Below are positions 18,101-29,688 of a stretch of DNA of 64,000 nucleotides, piece by piece (position 1 is the first letter of the stretch; each line of letters starts with the position of its first letter). The DNA comes from Lysinibacillus sphaericus (GTDB taxonomy: Bacteria; Bacillota; Bacilli; Bacillales_A; Planococcaceae). The stretch lies in contig NZ_CP019980.1 of the NCBI RefSeq assembly GCF_002982115.1, positions 3,542,001 to 3,606,000 on the forward strand, read 5' to 3'. Below the pieces are notes generated by a model, which made no database searches, was not told the origin of the DNA, and saw nothing but the letters and a program-made list of their open reading frames with translations. The position numbers and the translations under genes were made by a program.

Positions 18101-19469
18101 GTCCGCCTTTAATTTTTACTGCTGCAAGCTCTATGATTGTATCGTAAGCAGTAGAAAGCCCTGTCGTTTCGACGTCAAACACCACATAGGTCGCATCGTC
18201 TAATGCACGATGCTCAGAAGCATACGCAATCGGTACACCGTCATCGACTAAATTAGCTTCTAAACCGTAAATTATTTTTATGCCATGTTTTTTGCCCGCA
18301 CTATAAGCCTCTGGGAACGACTGCACGACCGCATGATCCGTTATCGCAATCGCTGGATGACCCCATTTCGCCGCTTGAGCCACTAACCTATCTACCGGTG
18401 TAACTGCATCCATTTGACTCATCGGTGTGTGCAAATGGAGCTCTACTCGTTTTTCACCTTCTGGCGCCTTGTCTTGTCGTGTTTCTTTTTTAATTTCATT
18501 AATATCATTTGCCATCACAATTAAATCACGAATAAAGGTATCAGTTTGAACCGAGCCACGTACTTTCACCCACATACCCTTTTTCAAATGCTGCATCAAT
18601 TCCGCATCATCGTTATCCCGTGAGAACATTTTTACAACAATTGAATCCGTATAGTCCGTAATTTTAATTTGTAGAAGTGAGCGTCCACTTTTTAACTCTT
18701 TAATTTCGGTATCGAACACAAACCCTTCAATAATAACACGACGTTCCTCTTCCACTATGCGCTTAATTTCCATAATTTCATCGTCTTTAATTTGCATACC
18801 GAGCTGAAATGGACGATCACCGAGGGCTGCCAATGCCGGATTGTCCTTTTTGTCCTGTTCACGCTTTTGGAAGTCTTGCATTGCTTGTTGAGCCATCGCT
18901 GCTTCTTCTAAACGTTTTTGCTCGATAAAAGCTTCTTGGGCTTCACGCATTTCTTCTGTTTCCTCTTGCAGCATAAAATCAAAGGCAATTTGCGGAAATC
19001 CAAATTGACTGTAGCTAAGAGCTAGCTTTTCCGCATATTTCGTTTTCAGCATCATCAGTTCCATTTCCTGCACGCAGGATAACGTAATTTTTTGCCCATT
19101 CCACATCGGTATTTGCGATACAAGGCAATTTTTTAAGGTTGGTGCCATATCGTCGATTTGCTCAACAATGGTTAACCAATACGCTTGAATCAGCTCTTCC
19201 GTAACATTTTTTTCAACTGTTTCAAAAGTTGTTTCGATTTGGGCTATAGCAGCGAATTTTTCAGCTAGATGTGTACGAAATAGTTGATATAACGGAAATG
19301 GAAGTATGCCACGTAATTTAATATTAAAATGCCAGAGTCTATTTTTTTTATGCACAGTAAGACGGGCTAATTCGCCTTCTTCAAAAAAGGACATATAAAC
19401 ATCTTCTGTTAACTCTAGTTGTTGCAAGAGCATTTGAAATCTTTGTCTTGCTTCTTGTTGCTGTTCCAA
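15138..19469 (-). CDS. polC: DNA polymerase III alpha subunit, PolC type
   Basis: 1443 residues, full length for the Gram-positive replicase. N-terminal domain and coiled coil (about 1-220), OB domain (about 230-325), PHP domain starting [14 protein letters not shown] near 342. A DEDDh proofreading exonuclease with D432 and E434 in FDVETTGL is inserted in the PHP domain. A four-cysteine zinc site follows (CPNC...CTEC), then the palm motifs ([22 protein letters not shown]) and the C-terminal tail ending in the clamp-binding QLSLF. TTG start at 19469 with AGGTGT upstream. It lies between proS and rimP as in B. subtilis. Confidence 0.98.
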   Translation of the reverse strand: MEQQQEARQRFQMLLQQLELTEDVYMSFFEEGELARLTVHKKNRLWHFNIKLRGILPFPLYQLFRTHLAEKFAAIAQIETTFETVEKNVTEELIQAYWLTIVEQIDDMAPTLKNCLVSQIPMWNGQKITLSCVQEMELMMLKTKYAEKLALSYSQFGFPQIAFDFMLQEETEEMREAQEAFIEQKRLEEAAMAQQAMQDFQKREQDKKDNPALAALGDRPFQLGMQIKDDEIMEIKRIVEEERRVIIEGFVFDTEIKELKSGRSLLQIKITDYTDSIVVKMFSRDNDDAELMQHLKKGMWVKVRGSVQTDTFIRDLIVMANDINEIKKETRQDKAPEGEKRVELHLHTPMSQMDAVTPVDRLVAQAAKWGHPAIAITDHAVVQSFPEAYSAGKKHGIKIIYGLEANLVDDGVPIAYASEHRALDDATYVVFDVETTGLSTAYDTIIELAAVKIKGGHVIDKYESFANPHHALSATTIELTGITDEMVRNAPEVEQVIHEFHAFIEDAIVVAHNASFDMGFLYTGYKKYGLEDTIHPVIDTLELARLLHPTMKNHRLNTLCKKFGIELTQHHRAIYDTEATGYLLLHLLKEADELGIKYHDDFNKHIGGGDAYKKARPMHCTILAVNNDGLKNLFKLVSHSHTKTFYRVPRVTRATLEQYRQGLLVGSGCSNGELFETMMNKSPEEAEQIARFYDYIEVQPKAVYAPLIERNVVRDEWTIEDIIRKLVKLGKKMDKPVVATGNVHYLDPNDAMFRQILIGSQGGANILNRSKLPAVHFRTTDEMLQEFDFLGPDLAKEIVVTNPQKIADMIDDVKPIKDDLYTPKIEGSDDEVTNLTYEMAHRIYGEELPEIVKARIEKELKSILGHGFGVIYLISAKLVKKSLADGYLVGSRGSVGSSLVATFMEITEVNPLPPHYICPNCKHSEFFNDGSVSSGYDLPNKDCTECGTPYKKDGQDIPFETFLGFKGDKVPDIDLNFSGEYQPQAHNYTKVLFGEDYVFRAGTIGTVAEKTAYGYVKGYASDNNLHFRGAEVDRLVQGCTGVKRTTGQHPGGIIVVPDYMDIYDFSPVQFPADAQDSEWRTTHFDFHSIHDNILKLDILGHDDPTVIRMLQDLSGIDPKTIPTDDPVVMKIFSSPESLGVTEKQIGCKTGTLGIPEFGTRFVRQMLEDTKPSTFSELVQISGLSHGTDVWLGNAQELIQNGTCVLKEVIGCRDDIMVYLIYQGLEPSLAFKIMESVRKGKGLSEEFEAEMLANKVPAWYIESCKKIKYMFPKAHAAAYVLMAVRIAWFKVHFPILYYAAYFTVRADDFDLIAMTQGSQMIRARIDEINMKGLDASTKEKNLLTVMELALEMCERGMSFQKVDLYRSQASEFIIDGNSLIPPFDAIPGLGTNVAKTIVAARENGEFLSKEDLQQRGRVSKTLIEYMDQLGCLEGMPDANQLSLF

Positions 19470-19565
19470 TCAATGACACCTACTTTCACTTTAATGGGCA
19501 AGAGTCTCTAATCACCACTTGCTCATTGTTATCTAGCAAATACTTTTTCAACTATGATGCAAAAA

Positions 19566-19660
19566 AATTCGCTCCCTTTCCACGGGCTATTCCAGCAAGC
19601 CTCACTTTGCTTTTATAGCAGTGAGATTTGCTTGGTTTCCCGTAGGAGTGTCGCGAATTC
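19566..19660. repeat. 95-bp imperfect palindromic element between polC and proS
   Basis: The outer ends AATTCGC and GCGAATT pair, then CACGGG/CCCGTA, AGCAA/TTGCT and CTCACT/AGTGAG pair toward a central TTGCTTTTATAGC loop. The whole could fold into one long broken stem in either strand. Motif composition (CTCC, CGGG, GTGAG blocks) recalls dispersed palindromic repeats of Bacillaceae chromosomes, but only one copy is seen here. The flanks (19470-19565 and 19661-19683) hold no gene. Confidence 0.6.
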
Positions 19661-19683
19661 GTTTGCTTGTCCTCATTCATCTT

Positions 19684-19722
19684 CCAAAAGATGTTACTAG
19701 TAAGAACATCTATATCTTTTGG
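19684..19722 (-). terminator. hairpin downstream of proS, probable terminator
   Basis: CCAAAAGATGTT (19684-19695) pairs with AACATC (19705-19710) and CTTTTGG (19716-19722), leaving a 5-base bulge. It sits 22 bases past the proS stop. The T-run is short, so it is a modest terminator or an RNA end-protecting stem. Confidence 0.45.
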
Positions 19723-19743
19723 CTATTATGTTACCAAAGGATA

Positions 19744-21450
<1,707 letters not shown>

Positions 21451-21492
21451 TCAGTGTTCCACCTTTTTAATAAATAAATTTATACTCTAATT

Positions 21493-21521
21493 AGCATAAA
21501 CAAATTTAGCTTTGAACGCAA
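21493..21521 (-). promoter_or_regulatory. candidate SigA promoter of proS
   Basis: TTGCGT (21521-21516), 17 bases, TATGCT (21498-21493) on the minus strand, about 45 bases before the proS start. The -35 box lies inside an arm of the 21508-21548 hairpin. Confidence 0.5.
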
Positions 21522-21548
21522 TGTTTCAAAATAATTGCGCTCAAAGCT
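21508..21548 (-). terminator. 15-bp hairpin between rseP and proS, probable terminator
   Basis: AGCTTTGAACGCAAT (21508-21522) pairs with ATTGCGCTCAAAGCT (21534-21548), 14 of 15 positions, with an 11-base loop. On the minus strand it is followed by AAATTTGTTTA. It lies about 110 bases past the rseP stop and probably separates rseP from proS. The stretch 21549-21660 is featureless. Confidence 0.55.
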
Positions 21549-21660
21549 ATTTTACATTTTATTTTCACTTTAGCCTAACTTTGTTTCGATGTTACGTTAT
21601 AAACAGTCACGCATCATCTAAATATTGGAAATATAAAAGCCAATTGTCATTACGTACTTG

Positions 21661-22923
21661 CTAGAAGAAGAAACGTTGGATATCGTTCCACGTTACAACC
21701 ACCATTAATATCATCAGCAAGACGATACCTACAAAGTGCACCATTCCTTCTTTTTGACGATCAATTGGTTTGCCTCTTAAAGCCTCATAGCCAAAGAACA
21801 ATAATCGGCCACCATCTAATGCTGGAAGAGGTAATAGGTTCATAATACCAAGGTTGATACTTAGCATAGCAGCAAAATTGATTAGGGCGAAAATGCCATA
21901 TGTCGCCACTTCTTCCGTTGTTTTATAAATCCCTACAGGTCCTGATAATGCATCAATAGTAAATTGTCCTGTAATAAGCATACCTAGTAATTCAAAGATT
22001 TTAACCGTCATATTATACGTTTCTTGAGCTCCGTATACCACTGCTTTTAATGGGTTATAAACACGCGGACTTTCATACTTCACACCAATTTGTCCAAACG
22101 TCTCGCCTTTCTGCTTCACTGCTTTCACTGTCATATTGAGGTTTTCGATTTGCCCACCACGCTCAACCGTTACATTGATTTCTTGATTCGGGCGATTCTG
22201 TACAATGGCAGCTAAATCTTGCCACTTTTCAACTGCTTGTCCATCAATCGAAGTCACCTTATCCCCTGCAAGCATCCCAGCTTGTGCTGCTGGATCATTT
22301 GCTACCACTTCTGTAATAATCGGCTCGTATGTTGGTACACCGTTTATTAAACCAATAAGCAAATAGATGAAAAAGGCTAATATAAAGTTAAATAATGGTC
22401 CTGCAAAAATGGTCATTGCACGTTGCCCAACGGTTTTTGCGTTAAATTGACGATCATATGGCGCGATTACGGTTTCTCTGCCATTTTCTACAACAACACA
22501 ATCTCTTGCAACACTGTAACGAACTAAATTTTCTTCCTCATCATAGCCTTCAATAAATAATTCTCGTTCTAAATCAGCTCGTTCCACCTCTAAAAATAAT
22601 AAATCTGGTAATTGTCTATTATTTTGATTGAAGATAATTTTTTTGGCGATATTATCTTCATCGACAATAAGCCCTACACGGTAGCCAGGCTGTAATTCAA
22701 TACCATCCATATCTTCGCCTGCCATGCGGACATATCCACCGATTGGCAATAAACGGACTGTATAAATTGTTTCCCCATGCGTCTTGCCATAAATTTTCGG
22801 ACCCATGCCGATTGCAAATTCACGCACCATAATTCCTGCACGCTTTGCAAATAGGAAGTGACCAAGTTCATGGAAGAACACGAGCAAGCCAAATATTAAA
22901 ATAAATGCAATGGCTGTTTGCAT
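21661..22923 (-). CDS. rseP: site-2 intramembrane metalloprotease RseP/RasP
   Basis: 420 residues. The zinc motif H18-E-L-G-H22 sits in the first membrane span. A PDZ domain follows the second span (about 195-275, VVANDPAAQAGMLAGDKVTSIDG), and NLLPLPALDGGRL near residue 370 supplies the third zinc ligand. RasP in B. subtilis cleaves anti-sigma factors such as RsiW after site-1 cleavage, and clears signal peptides. ATG at 22923 with AGGTGGGG. It follows dxr by 46 bases in the conserved uppS-cdsA-dxr-rseP-proS block. Confidence 0.95.
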   Translation of the reverse strand: MQTAIAFILIFGLLVFFHELGHFLFAKRAGIMVREFAIGMGPKIYGKTHGETIYTVRLLPIGGYVRMAGEDMDGIELQPGYRVGLIVDEDNIAKKIIFNQNNRQLPDLLFLEVERADLERELFIEGYDEEENLVRYSVARDCVVVENGRETVIAPYDRQFNAKTVGQRAMTIFAGPLFNFILAFFIYLLIGLINGVPTYEPIITEVVANDPAAQAGMLAGDKVTSIDGQAVEKWQDLAAIVQNRPNQEINVTVERGGQIENLNMTVKAVKQKGETFGQIGVKYESPRVYNPLKAVVYGAQETYNMTVKIFELLGMLITGQFTIDALSGPVGIYKTTEEVATYGIFALINFAAMLSINLGIMNLLPLPALDGGRLLFFGYEALRGKPIDRQKEGMVHFVGIVLLMILMVVVTWNDIQRFFF

Positions 22924-22969
22924 AATACCCCACCTTTAAAAGCGAATAGTTAACGAAAGCTTCCTGTCG

Positions 22970-24115
22970 TTATTTTACCATGTCTAACACTATTTTTCTT
23001 GTTTCTCTGTCCACATGTAAAATTGTTTGCAAATCTGGCACGGATACATTATTGTGTGCCTGCATGATCCGTTCAATTATTGCATCAATTTCAAGGAACG
23101 TTATTTTCCCTTGTAAAAATGCTGCAACTGCCGCTTCATTCGCAGCATTCATTGCCGTTAAAATGGTACCGCCTGTACGCCCTGCTTCGAATGCTAAGCG
23201 CAACGCAGGATACCGTTCAAAATCCATTTCTTTAAAATGCAGTTGACCAATTTGCGCTAAATTAAGACGTTGTCCATTTTGGAGCGGCATACGATCTGGA
23301 TAGCTTAATGCATATTGGATTGGTACACGCATGTCCGGCGTACCAAGCTGAGCAATTACGCTAGTATCATGATACTCAACAAGAGAGTGAATAATACTTT
23401 CTCTGTGTAAAAGTACATCAATTTTATCATAAGGCATATCAAATAAAACATGTGCTTCGATTACTTCAAGCCCTTTATTCATCATAGTAGCTGAATCTAT
23501 CGTAATTTTTGCACCCATTGACCAGTTCGGATGATTAAGTGCATCGGCAACCGTAACATGTTTTAACTCCTCACGTGTTTTGTCGCGGAAACTTCCTCCA
23601 GAAGCTGTAATGATTAAACGCTCAATATTTTTCGGGTTTTCGCCATTCATCGATTGGAAAATAGCCGAATGCTCACTATCCACTGGTAAAATTGTAGCAT
23701 TGTATTTTTTTGCTTCTGCCATAACTAAATGACCTGCTGTGACAAGCGTCTCTTTATTGGCAATCGCAATTGTTTTGCCCATACGAATAGCAGCTAGTGT
23801 CGATTCAAGACCAACACTACCGAGCACTGCATTCACGAGCACCGTCGATTCAGGATGTGTAGCAACCTCTACAAGCCCTTTTGCACCAAATGTAAAGTGT
23901 ACTTGCGGGTAGTCTTTTGCGAGAATAAGTGCATCTTCCTCAAGCTGAACCGATACCAGTTCAGGCTTTAAAGTCTCTATCATTTCACGTGTTTTTTCTA
24001 TGTTTTTTCCTGAAGAAAACGCTACAAGATGAAATGCATCACGTTGTTCTTTTAAAATATCATAGGTTTGCCAACCGATAGAACCAGTTGCACCCAATAA
24101 ACTAATTTTTTTCAC
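22970..24115 (-). CDS. dxr: 1-deoxy-D-xylulose-5-phosphate reductoisomerase
   Basis: 381 residues from the GTG at 24115, which has AAAGGGGAC 8 bases upstream and gives the family start [14 protein letters not shown]. An upstream ATG at 24178 would add 21 charged residues not found in the family. The NADPH loop is GATGSIG at 8-14; metal and substrate motifs include [25 protein letters not shown], and [29 protein letters not shown]. It makes MEP for isoprenoids in the non-mevalonate pathway, which feeds the UppS reaction encoded upstream in the same block. Confidence 0.96.
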   Translation of the reverse strand: MKKISLLGATGSIGWQTYDILKEQRDAFHLVAFSSGKNIEKTREMIETLKPELVSVQLEEDALILAKDYPQVHFTFGAKGLVEVATHPESTVLVNAVLGSVGLESTLAAIRMGKTIAIANKETLVTAGHLVMAEAKKYNATILPVDSEHSAIFQSMNGENPKNIERLIITASGGSFRDKTREELKHVTVADALNHPNWSMGAKITIDSATMMNKGLEVIEAHVLFDMPYDKIDVLLHRESIIHSLVEYHDTSVIAQLGTPDMRVPIQYALSYPDRMPLQNGQRLNLAQIGQLHFKEMDFERYPALRLAFEAGRTGGTILTAMNAANEAAVAAFLQGKITFLEIDAIIERIMQAHNNVSVPDLQTILHVDRETRKIVLDMVK

Positions 24116-24353
24116 GACAAAACGTCCCCTTTTTCTATCTAAGCGATCTATTTCATAATTCGCATTTTCATCCATCATTGCGTCCCGATTTTATTCCAAG
24201 CTTGCTCGACAAGCAGCTGGCGTCGCCCTTTGGTGAGTATGTCGAGCTATTTACGGCTCGCTTTTCAAAGTGAGGTCGCCCGCCTTGCGCCCATCGATAT
24301 ATCTTTTCCTAAAACTTTAGGCAAATGACGCTTCCTAACAAGGTCTTACATAC
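24116..24353. other. gene-free, locally GC-rich interval between cdsA and dxr
   Basis: This interval contains several short hairpins: GCTTG-CTCGA-CAAGC (24200-24214), CGAGC/GCTCG (24243-24260) and CCTAAA-AC-TTTAGG (24308-24321). GTCGCCC occurs twice in direct orientation. The GC level of 24200-24295 is visibly higher than in neighbouring intergenic DNA. I recognise no gene, riboswitch or promoter here. The hairpin at 24308 could be a weak cdsA terminator. Confidence 0.5.
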
Positions 24354-25154
24354 TTAGCTACCGAATAAATGTAAAAAATGCAGTAGTGGCACGACAAATA
24401 ATAAACTGTCAAAGCGGTCTAGAATCCCGCCATGTCCTGGTAAAATATTGCCTGAATCTTTTACGTCAAAATGGCGCTTGATAGCTGATTCCACTAAATC
24501 GCCCATCTGACCAATTATCGAAGCAAAAATCGTGATCACAATAAGTGAAACATAACCGTTAGCAAATGGATAAATCGCTTGCATAGCTATAGCAAAAATA
24601 ACCGCTATAACAATCCCACCAACAAAGCCTTCAATCGTTTTCTTCGGTGATATTTCAGGCCAAAGCTTATTTTTACCTAGTTTTCTACCTACAAAATAGG
24701 CTCCTGAATCTGTTGTCCAAACAACAAGTAAACAATATACAACAAATTCAAGACCATAGTTTCGCGTTTCGATTAAATAATGGAAACCTAATCCTACATA
24801 AAACGCCCCAAGCAAAATAAAGCCAACTTCATCAAATGTAATTTTATTTTTTACGAAGACTACATAAATAAGTAACAGCATGACCAGTCCGTAAATAACC
24901 ATTAGAACCGATGAATAGCCGATTGCATGTACTACCTCATTTGCCCAATCTTTTGGTATGACAAGCATAATAAGCGTTAGTAACCCGATCATACCAGGTA
25001 CTGAAAAAATCGAAATACCTTTCATCTTCAGTATTTCATAAAAGCCTACAACAGCCATTGCTAGTACAAGTAGTGTAAATGGCACCTTTCCATAAATAAC
25101 AAATGGAATAAACAGTGCCGCGGCAATGATTGCTGTGATGATTCGTTGTTTCAA
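24354..25154 (-). CDS. cdsA: phosphatidate cytidylyltransferase
   Basis: 266 residues with about eight membrane spans and the C-terminal CDP-diglyceride synthetase signature VKDSGNILPGHGGILDRFDSLL (about 230-252). It makes CDP-diacylglycerol from phosphatidic acid and CTP at the membrane, the branch point for phospholipid synthesis. The start is TTG at 25154, overlapping the uppS stop in TTGA, with GGGAGAAG upstream; next to uppS it is the usual arrangement. Confidence 0.95.
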   Translation of the reverse strand: MKQRIITAIIAAALFIPFVIYGKVPFTLLVLAMAVVGFYEILKMKGISIFSVPGMIGLLTLIMLVIPKDWANEVVHAIGYSSVLMVIYGLVMLLLIYVVFVKNKITFDEVGFILLGAFYVGLGFHYLIETRNYGLEFVVYCLLVVWTTDSGAYFVGRKLGKNKLWPEISPKKTIEGFVGGIVIAVIFAIAMQAIYPFANGYVSLIVITIFASIIGQMGDLVESAIKRHFDVKDSGNILPGHGGILDRFDSLLFVVPLLHFLHLFGS

Positions 25155-25945
25155 GATGTTTCTTCTCCCTTCAACCCACCGTAACGGCGATTACGTTTTT
25201 GATAGTTTTCCACCGCTTCCAGAAAGTTTTCCTCGCTAAAATCTGGCCACAATGTATCTGTAAACCAAAATTCTGTGTAGGCGAGCTGCCATAACATAAA
25301 GTTACTTAATCGTACTTCACCACTTGTACGAATGAGTAAGTCTGGCTCTGGTAGATGAGCTGTCATTAAATGAGCTGTCATACATTCCTCATTTATGTCT
25401 TGTATAGTTAATTGACCGTCCTGTACTTTTTGAAGCATCGTTTTCATGGCACTTACCATTTCTGAACGACTACCATAATTTAAAGCAAAGTTTAAAATTA
25501 ACCCTGTATTATGCTTCGTCTCTTCCATTGCCTCATACAATGCTTTTTGTGTATGTGCTGGCAAGAGTGACGGATCTCCAATCATTTCAACTCGCACATT
25601 GCGCTCCATCATTTCCGGTAAAAAAGATCCTAAAAATTCTACAGGTAGACGCATCAGAAAATCGACTTCAGGCTTTGGCCGTTTCCAATTTTCTGTAGAG
25701 AACGCATACACTGTTAATACTTTTATGCCAAGATCAGATGCAAATCTAGTTACCTTCCGTACCGTCTTCATACCTTCATGGTGCCCAGCAACACGTGGCA
25801 TGGCACGTTTTTTAGCCCAACGTCCATTTCCGTCCATAATAATCGCTACATGGGCAGGAATCGGCTCGCTTTTCGCAAGGGCAACACGTTCCTCCAATGA
25901 TAGTGTATCCATATTTACTTGTTTACCTAATAGCTTCTTAAACAT
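25151..25945 (-). CDS. uppS: undecaprenyl diphosphate synthase (cis-prenyltransferase)
   Basis: 264 residues. The catalytic aspartate is D38 in IIMDGNGRWAKKR; downstream motifs are LTVYAFSTENWKRP, LNFALNYGSRSEM and DLLIRTSGEVRLSNFMLWQLAYTEFWF. It condenses isopentenyl units into the C55 carrier lipid for wall synthesis. ATG at 25945 with TGGGGGAG upstream and an extended -10 promoter 42 bases back. The pentapeptide MTAHL occurs twice in a row just before PEPDLLIR, from a 12-bp direct DNA repeat, without changing the family length. Confidence 0.96.
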   Translation of the reverse strand: MFKKLLGKQVNMDTLSLEERVALAKSEPIPAHVAIIMDGNGRWAKKRAMPRVAGHHEGMKTVRKVTRFASDLGIKVLTVYAFSTENWKRPKPEVDFLMRLPVEFLGSFLPEMMERNVRVEMIGDPSLLPAHTQKALYEAMEETKHNTGLILNFALNYGSRSEMVSAMKTMLQKVQDGQLTIQDINEECMTAHLMTAHLPEPDLLIRTSGEVRLSNFMLWQLAYTEFWFTDTLWPDFSEENFLEAVENYQKRNRRYGGLKGEETS

Positions 25946-25986
25946 GCTAACTCCCCCACTACAACTAATCGGACGTATACTAACCT

Positions 25987-26016
25987 ATCATAACAAACAA
26001 AAGTGCTTTTTGTCTT
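25987..26016 (-). promoter_or_regulatory. extended -10 promoter of the uppS operon
   Basis: TGTTATGAT on the minus strand (25995-25987) is an extended -10 box; AAGACA lies 18 bases upstream as a weak -35. The remainder of the uppS-frr gap (26017-26230) shows no gene or recognisable RNA. Confidence 0.5.
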
Positions 26017-26230
26017 TTTTTTCCCTCTAATTGACTATGTATGAACTAGCTTATTTTAGAACAACACACATCTCAAAGAAAAATCTTGTCTTGCTACATT
26101 CAGCAACTGCTAGTAAGCCAGAACAATGTAATTCGTATACTACGTGTAAACGAGTTAACCATTACGGCTCGTAGAGAGCAGGTGAAAATTGTAACACCGA
26201 TAAGAAATGAATACTTTTACAATAAAAGAG

Positions 26231-26260
26231 AAAAGACGTCCTGTTATGTATAGGACGCCT
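26231..26260 (-). terminator. terminator of frr
   Basis: GACGTCCT (26235-26242) pairs with AGGACGCC (26252-26259) with one G-T pair. The minus-strand sequence after the stem is TTTTCTCTTTT. It lies about 45 bases past the frr stop. Confidence 0.8.
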
Positions 26261-26304
26261 TCATCTCATCAAAAAGTTCCATCATAGAAATGCAAAGCGC
26301 CTGC

Positions 26305-26862
26305 TTACACTTCTAGAATTTCTTTTTCTTTTTCTTTCGCTACTTGGTCTACTTTCACGATGAACTCATCTGTTAATTTTTGAATATCGTCACCGTATCC
26401 ACGTAAATCGTCTTCTGTGATTTCGCCTGCTTTTTCAAGTTTTTTAAGATCATCATTAGCATCACGACGAACATTACGTACTGCGATTTTTGCATCTTCA
26501 GCTTCTTTTTTCACTTGTTTTACAAGGTCTTTACGACGTTCTTCTGTTAACGCTGGAATCATTAAACGAATAACAGAACCATCATTTGTCGGTGTAATAC
26601 CGATATCTGACTTCATAATCGCTTTTTCAATTTCACCTAAAATGGATTTATCATAAGGTGTAATCACGAGTAAACGAGCTTCTGGTACTGCAACACCTGC
26701 AAGTTGATTGATTGGGGTTGGCGCACCATAGTACTCTACAGAAATACGGTCTAGTAGAGATGCGTTTGCACGGCCTGCTCGGATCGATGCTAATTCACGT
26801 GAAAAAGCAGCAATTGATTTGTTCATTTTTTCTTTCGCTTGGTCTAATACTTGTTTAGTCAT
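26305..26862 (-). CDS. frr: ribosome recycling factor
   Basis: 185 residues with the RRF pattern [54 protein letters not shown] and [28 protein letters not shown]. With EF-G it splits post-termination ribosomes. The ATG overlaps the pyrH stop (ATGA), with AGGAGG within the end of pyrH; the pair is coupled. Confidence 0.98.
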   Translation of the reverse strand: MTKQVLDQAKEKMNKSIAAFSRELASIRAGRANASLLDRISVEYYGAPTPINQLAGVAVPEARLLVITPYDKSILGEIEKAIMKSDIGITPTNDGSVIRLMIPALTEERRKDLVKQVKKEAEDAKIAVRNVRRDANDDLKKLEKAGEITEDDLRGYGDDIQKLTDEFIVKVDQVAKEKEKEILEV

Positions 26863-27587
26863 TGTGCATTCCTCCTAACAACAGTTCCAATTTTCTCGCC
26901 CAGTACGGCACGTTTAATATTACCTTGCTCCGTAATTGAGAAGACAATTAACGGAATATCGTTATCCATACATAAAGTTGAAGCAGTTGAATCCATTACT
27001 TGTAACCCTTGCTGAATAACGTCTAAGTATGTGAGTGTATCATATTTGATAGCAGTAGTATCGACCTTTGGATCTGCGGAATAGACACCATCTACATTAT
27101 TTTTCGCCATTAAAATCGCATCTGCGTCAATTTCCGCTGCACGTAATGCAGCTGTTGTATCTGTAGAGAAGAACGGGTTACCTGTACCTGCAGCAAAAAT
27201 AACTACACGTTTTTTCTCTAAATGACGAACTGCTTTACGACGAATATATGGCTCTGCTACTTGTGTCATCACAATAGAAGATTGCACGCGTGTTTCGATA
27301 CCTAATTTTTCAAGAGCATCTTGTAATGCTAATGAATTCATAACCGTTGCTAGCATACCCATATAGTCAGCTGCTGCACGATCCATGCCCATTTCACTAC
27401 CGATTTTTCCACGCCATATATTACCGCCACCTACAACTACAGCAACTTCTACATCAAGATCTACTACTTCCTTCACTTCTTCAGCAACAGACTTGATAAT
27501 TTTTGGTGATAAACCGAAGCCAGCCTCTCCTGCTAACGCTTCACCACTTAGTTTAATAACTACTCGTTTATATTGTGGCACACTCAT
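26859..27587 (-). CDS. pyrH: UMP kinase (hexameric bacterial type)
   Basis: 242 residues of the amino-acid kinase fold: [17 protein letters not shown] at the N-terminus, [33 protein letters not shown] and [22 protein letters not shown]. It phosphorylates UMP to UDP and is feedback-inhibited by UTP in this family. ATG at 27587 with GGAGGTT. It sits after tsf with a terminator and its own -10 box between. Confidence 0.97.
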   Translation of the reverse strand: MSVPQYKRVVIKLSGEALAGEAGFGLSPKIIKSVAEEVKEVVDLDVEVAVVVGGGNIWRGKIGSEMGMDRAAADYMGMLATVMNSLALQDALEKLGIETRVQSSIVMTQVAEPYIRRKAVRHLEKKRVVIFAAGTGNPFFSTDTTAALRAAEIDADAILMAKNNVDGVYSADPKVDTTAIKYDTLTYLDVIQQGLQVMDSTASTLCMDNDIPLIVFSITEQGNIKRAVLGEKIGTVVRRNAQ

Positions 27588-27635
27588 TGTAAACCTCCGT
27601 CAGACATTTATTTAAAACTTTTCTTTTCCTTTTCC

Positions 27636-27641
27636 ATTATA
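27636..27641 (-). promoter_or_regulatory. candidate -10 box for pyrH-frr
   Basis: A perfect TATAAT on the minus strand, about 50 bases before the pyrH start; the -35 candidate (TAGCAA, 17 bases upstream) is weak. Confidence 0.35.
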
Positions 27642-27712
27642 GTATATCTAACAATAATTGCTAGTTGTGAATAATGGTAATAGAAAATTAATCCTTTTTT
27701 AGCTCATCTCGG

Positions 27713-27750
27713 AAAAATAGGGAACACGTTATGTTGTGTTCCCCATTTTT
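27713..27750 (-). terminator. terminator of tsf
   Basis: AAAAATAGGGAACAC (27713-27727) pairs with GTGTTCCCCATTTTT (27736-27750) with one mismatch and an 8-base loop. The minus-strand T-rich side follows the GC stem. It lies 72 bases past the tsf stop. Confidence 0.88.
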
Positions 27751-27822
27751 GTCTAGAAAATCTAGTTATTATTTGATTAGGATCAAATGCAAGCCAATCC
27801 ATCAACTGAACTAGTCTACAAA

Positions 27823-28710
27823 TTAGTTACCTTTAACTTGGTTCATTACTTCTTCAGCAAAGTTATCTTCGCGTTTTTCGATACCTTCACCAACAGCGTA
27901 GCGTACAAAACCAGTTACATTACCGCCAGTTGAAGCAACGAAGTCGCGAACTTTTTGATCTGAATTTTTAACGAATGATTGGTCAAGTAAGCATACGTCT
28001 TCGAAGTATTTACCAAGACGACCTTCAACCATTTTTGCAACGATGTTTTCTGGTTTACCTTCGTTAAGTGCTTGTTCAGTTAACACTTTACGCTCACGGT
28101 CAACTTCTTCAGCAGAAACTTCTTCACGAGAAACGTAAGTTGGGTTAATCGCTGCGATATGCATAGCGATATCTTTAGCAGCAGAAGCATCTGTAGAACC
28201 TTCTAAAGATACTAATACACCAATACGGCCACCCATGTGTAGGTAAGAACCGAAAGCATCTGCATCAGTTTTTGTTTTTACTTCAAAACGACGAAGTGTA
28301 ATTTTTTCACCGATAGTTGCTACAGCTGTTGAAATTTGGTCAGCGATTTTTACGCCTTCTGCATTTTCAAGCTCTACTGCAGCTTCTACTGATGCTGGTT
28401 TAGCAGCAATTAATTGCTCAGCTAAAGAAGAAACTAACACTTGGAATTTATCGTTTTTCGCAACGAAGTCAGTTTCAGCGTTTACTTCAAGAATAATTGC
28501 TTCGTTACCTTTTTCTAAAATATAAGTTGTACCTTCTGCAGCGATACGGTCAGCTTTTTTAGCAGCTGAAGAAAGACCTTTTTCACGTAGGAAATCGATT
28601 GCAGCTTCTAAATCACCATCAGTTTGTACTAACGCTTTTTTACAATCCATCATACCAGCGCCAGTTTTTTCGCGTAATTCTTTTACTAATTGTGCAGTAA
28701 TGTTTGCCAT
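27823..28710 (-). CDS. tsf: translation elongation factor Ts
   Basis: 295 residues: an N-terminal UBA-like domain ([34 protein letters not shown]), the core motif [15 protein letters not shown], and the C-terminal dimerisation repeat. EF-Ts exchanges GDP for GTP on EF-Tu. ATG at 28710 with GGAGGCAAC. It follows rpsB after a 100-base gap holding a strong hairpin. Confidence 0.98.
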   Translation of the reverse strand: MANITAQLVKELREKTGAGMMDCKKALVQTDGDLEAAIDFLREKGLSSAAKKADRIAAEGTTYILEKGNEAIILEVNAETDFVAKNDKFQVLVSSLAEQLIAAKPASVEAAVELENAEGVKIADQISTAVATIGEKITLRRFEVKTKTDADAFGSYLHMGGRIGVLVSLEGSTDASAAKDIAMHIAAINPTYVSREEVSAEEVDRERKVLTEQALNEGKPENIVAKMVEGRLGKYFEDVCLLDQSFVKNSDQKVRDFVASTGGNVTGFVRYAVGEGIEKREDNFAEEVMNQVKGN

Positions 28711-28760
28711 TTAGTGTTGCCTCCTCAAATTGGTTAAACTATTTATAGTGGTAGGTTCTA

Positions 28761-28800
28761 AAAAAGGTGATAAGGGTTCTGAGCCACTTATCACCTTTTT
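28761..28800 (-). terminator. strong terminator between rpsB and tsf
   Basis: AAAAAGGTGATAAG (28761-28774) and CTTATCACCTTTTT (28787-28800) form a perfect 14-bp stem with a 12-base loop, followed on the minus strand by TAGAACC. It lies 11 bases past the rpsB stop, so tsf expression must rely on read-through or its own promoter. Confidence 0.85.
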
Positions 28801-28811
28801 GTAAACGTGAA

Positions 28812-29531
28812 TTACTCAGCAGCAGCTTCAGTAGCTGGAGCTTCTTCTTCACCTTGTTTTGACTCGATTAAAGCGTCAGCCATTTTAGCAGTTAAAAGTT
28901 TAACAGCGCGAATAGCATCGTCATTAGCAGGGATAACATAGTCGATTTCATCTGGATCACAGTTAGTATCAACAATACCTACTAGAGGGATGTTTAATTT
29001 ACGAGCTTCAGCAACAGCGATACGTTCTTTGCGTGGGTCAACCACGAACATAACGTCTGGAAGATCGTGCATATCACGGATACCGCCTAAGAATTTAACT
29101 AGACGTTCGTGTTCTTTTTTAAGTTGGATTACTTCTTTTTTAGGTAGAACTTCGAAAGTTCCTTCTTCTTCCATCTTTTCGATAGCTTTCATACGTGCAA
29201 CACGTTTTTGAATTGTACCGAAGTTAGTAAGAGTACCACCTAACCAACGTTGGTTGATATAGTAGTTGCCTGAACGTTCAGCTTCGTCTTTGATCGCTTC
29301 TTGTGCTTGTTTTTTCGTACCAACGAAAAGAACTTTACCACCGTCTTGACCAACTTGACGCATGAAGTCATAAGCTTCCTCTAATTTTTTAACAGTTTTT
29401 TGTAAGTCGATGATGTAGATCCCGTTACGCTCAACGAAGATAAATTTCTTCATTTTTGGGTTCCAACGACGAGTTTGGTGACCGAAATGTACACCAGCTT
29501 CAAGTAATTGTTTCATAGAAATTACTGACAT
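28812..29531 (-). CDS. rpsB: 30S ribosomal protein S2
   Basis: 239 residues with S2 signatures [41 protein letters not shown], and [37 protein letters not shown]. It ends with the variable acidic Ala/Glu-rich tail. ATG at 29531 with AGGAGGAAAT. It follows swrB and has its own promoter, so it is not simply the end of the motility operon. Confidence 0.98.
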   Translation of the reverse strand: MSVISMKQLLEAGVHFGHQTRRWNPKMKKFIFVERNGIYIIDLQKTVKKLEEAYDFMRQVGQDGGKVLFVGTKKQAQEAIKDEAERSGNYYINQRWLGGTLTNFGTIQKRVARMKAIEKMEEEGTFEVLPKKEVIQLKKEHERLVKFLGGIRDMHDLPDVMFVVDPRKERIAVAEARKLNIPLVGIVDTNCDPDEIDYVIPANDDAIRAVKLLTAKMADALIESKQGEEEAPATEAAAE

Positions 29532-29654
29532 GTGAATTTCCTCCTAGAATGTTTGGTTTTTTTCCTCCGCATTTATCACTTGCAACAAGCTACCCTAATC
29601 TTAGAGCACCACTTACTGCATCAAAATGCGTGTGTAGTAATAACACCATTTGCT

Positions 29655-29683
29655 ACTATATCACAGCTTTATGGCATTCGCAA
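29655..29683 (-). promoter_or_regulatory. SigA promoter of rpsB
   Basis: TTGCGA (29683-29678), 17 bases, TATAGT (29660-29655) on the minus strand, giving a leader of about 115 bases before rpsB, long enough for S2 autoregulation. The promoter sits just past the swrB stop. Confidence 0.68.
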
Positions 29684-29688
29684 CTGTT

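Noticed and set aside
21451..21660. Possible T-box riboswitch before proS
   Set aside because: The invariant T-box sequence and the Stem I features are absent; only a simple hairpin is present.
25353..25386. MTAHL duplication in uppS as a possible frameshift or insertion
   Set aside because: The protein keeps the family length and frame, so it is a short sequence repeat, not a disruption.
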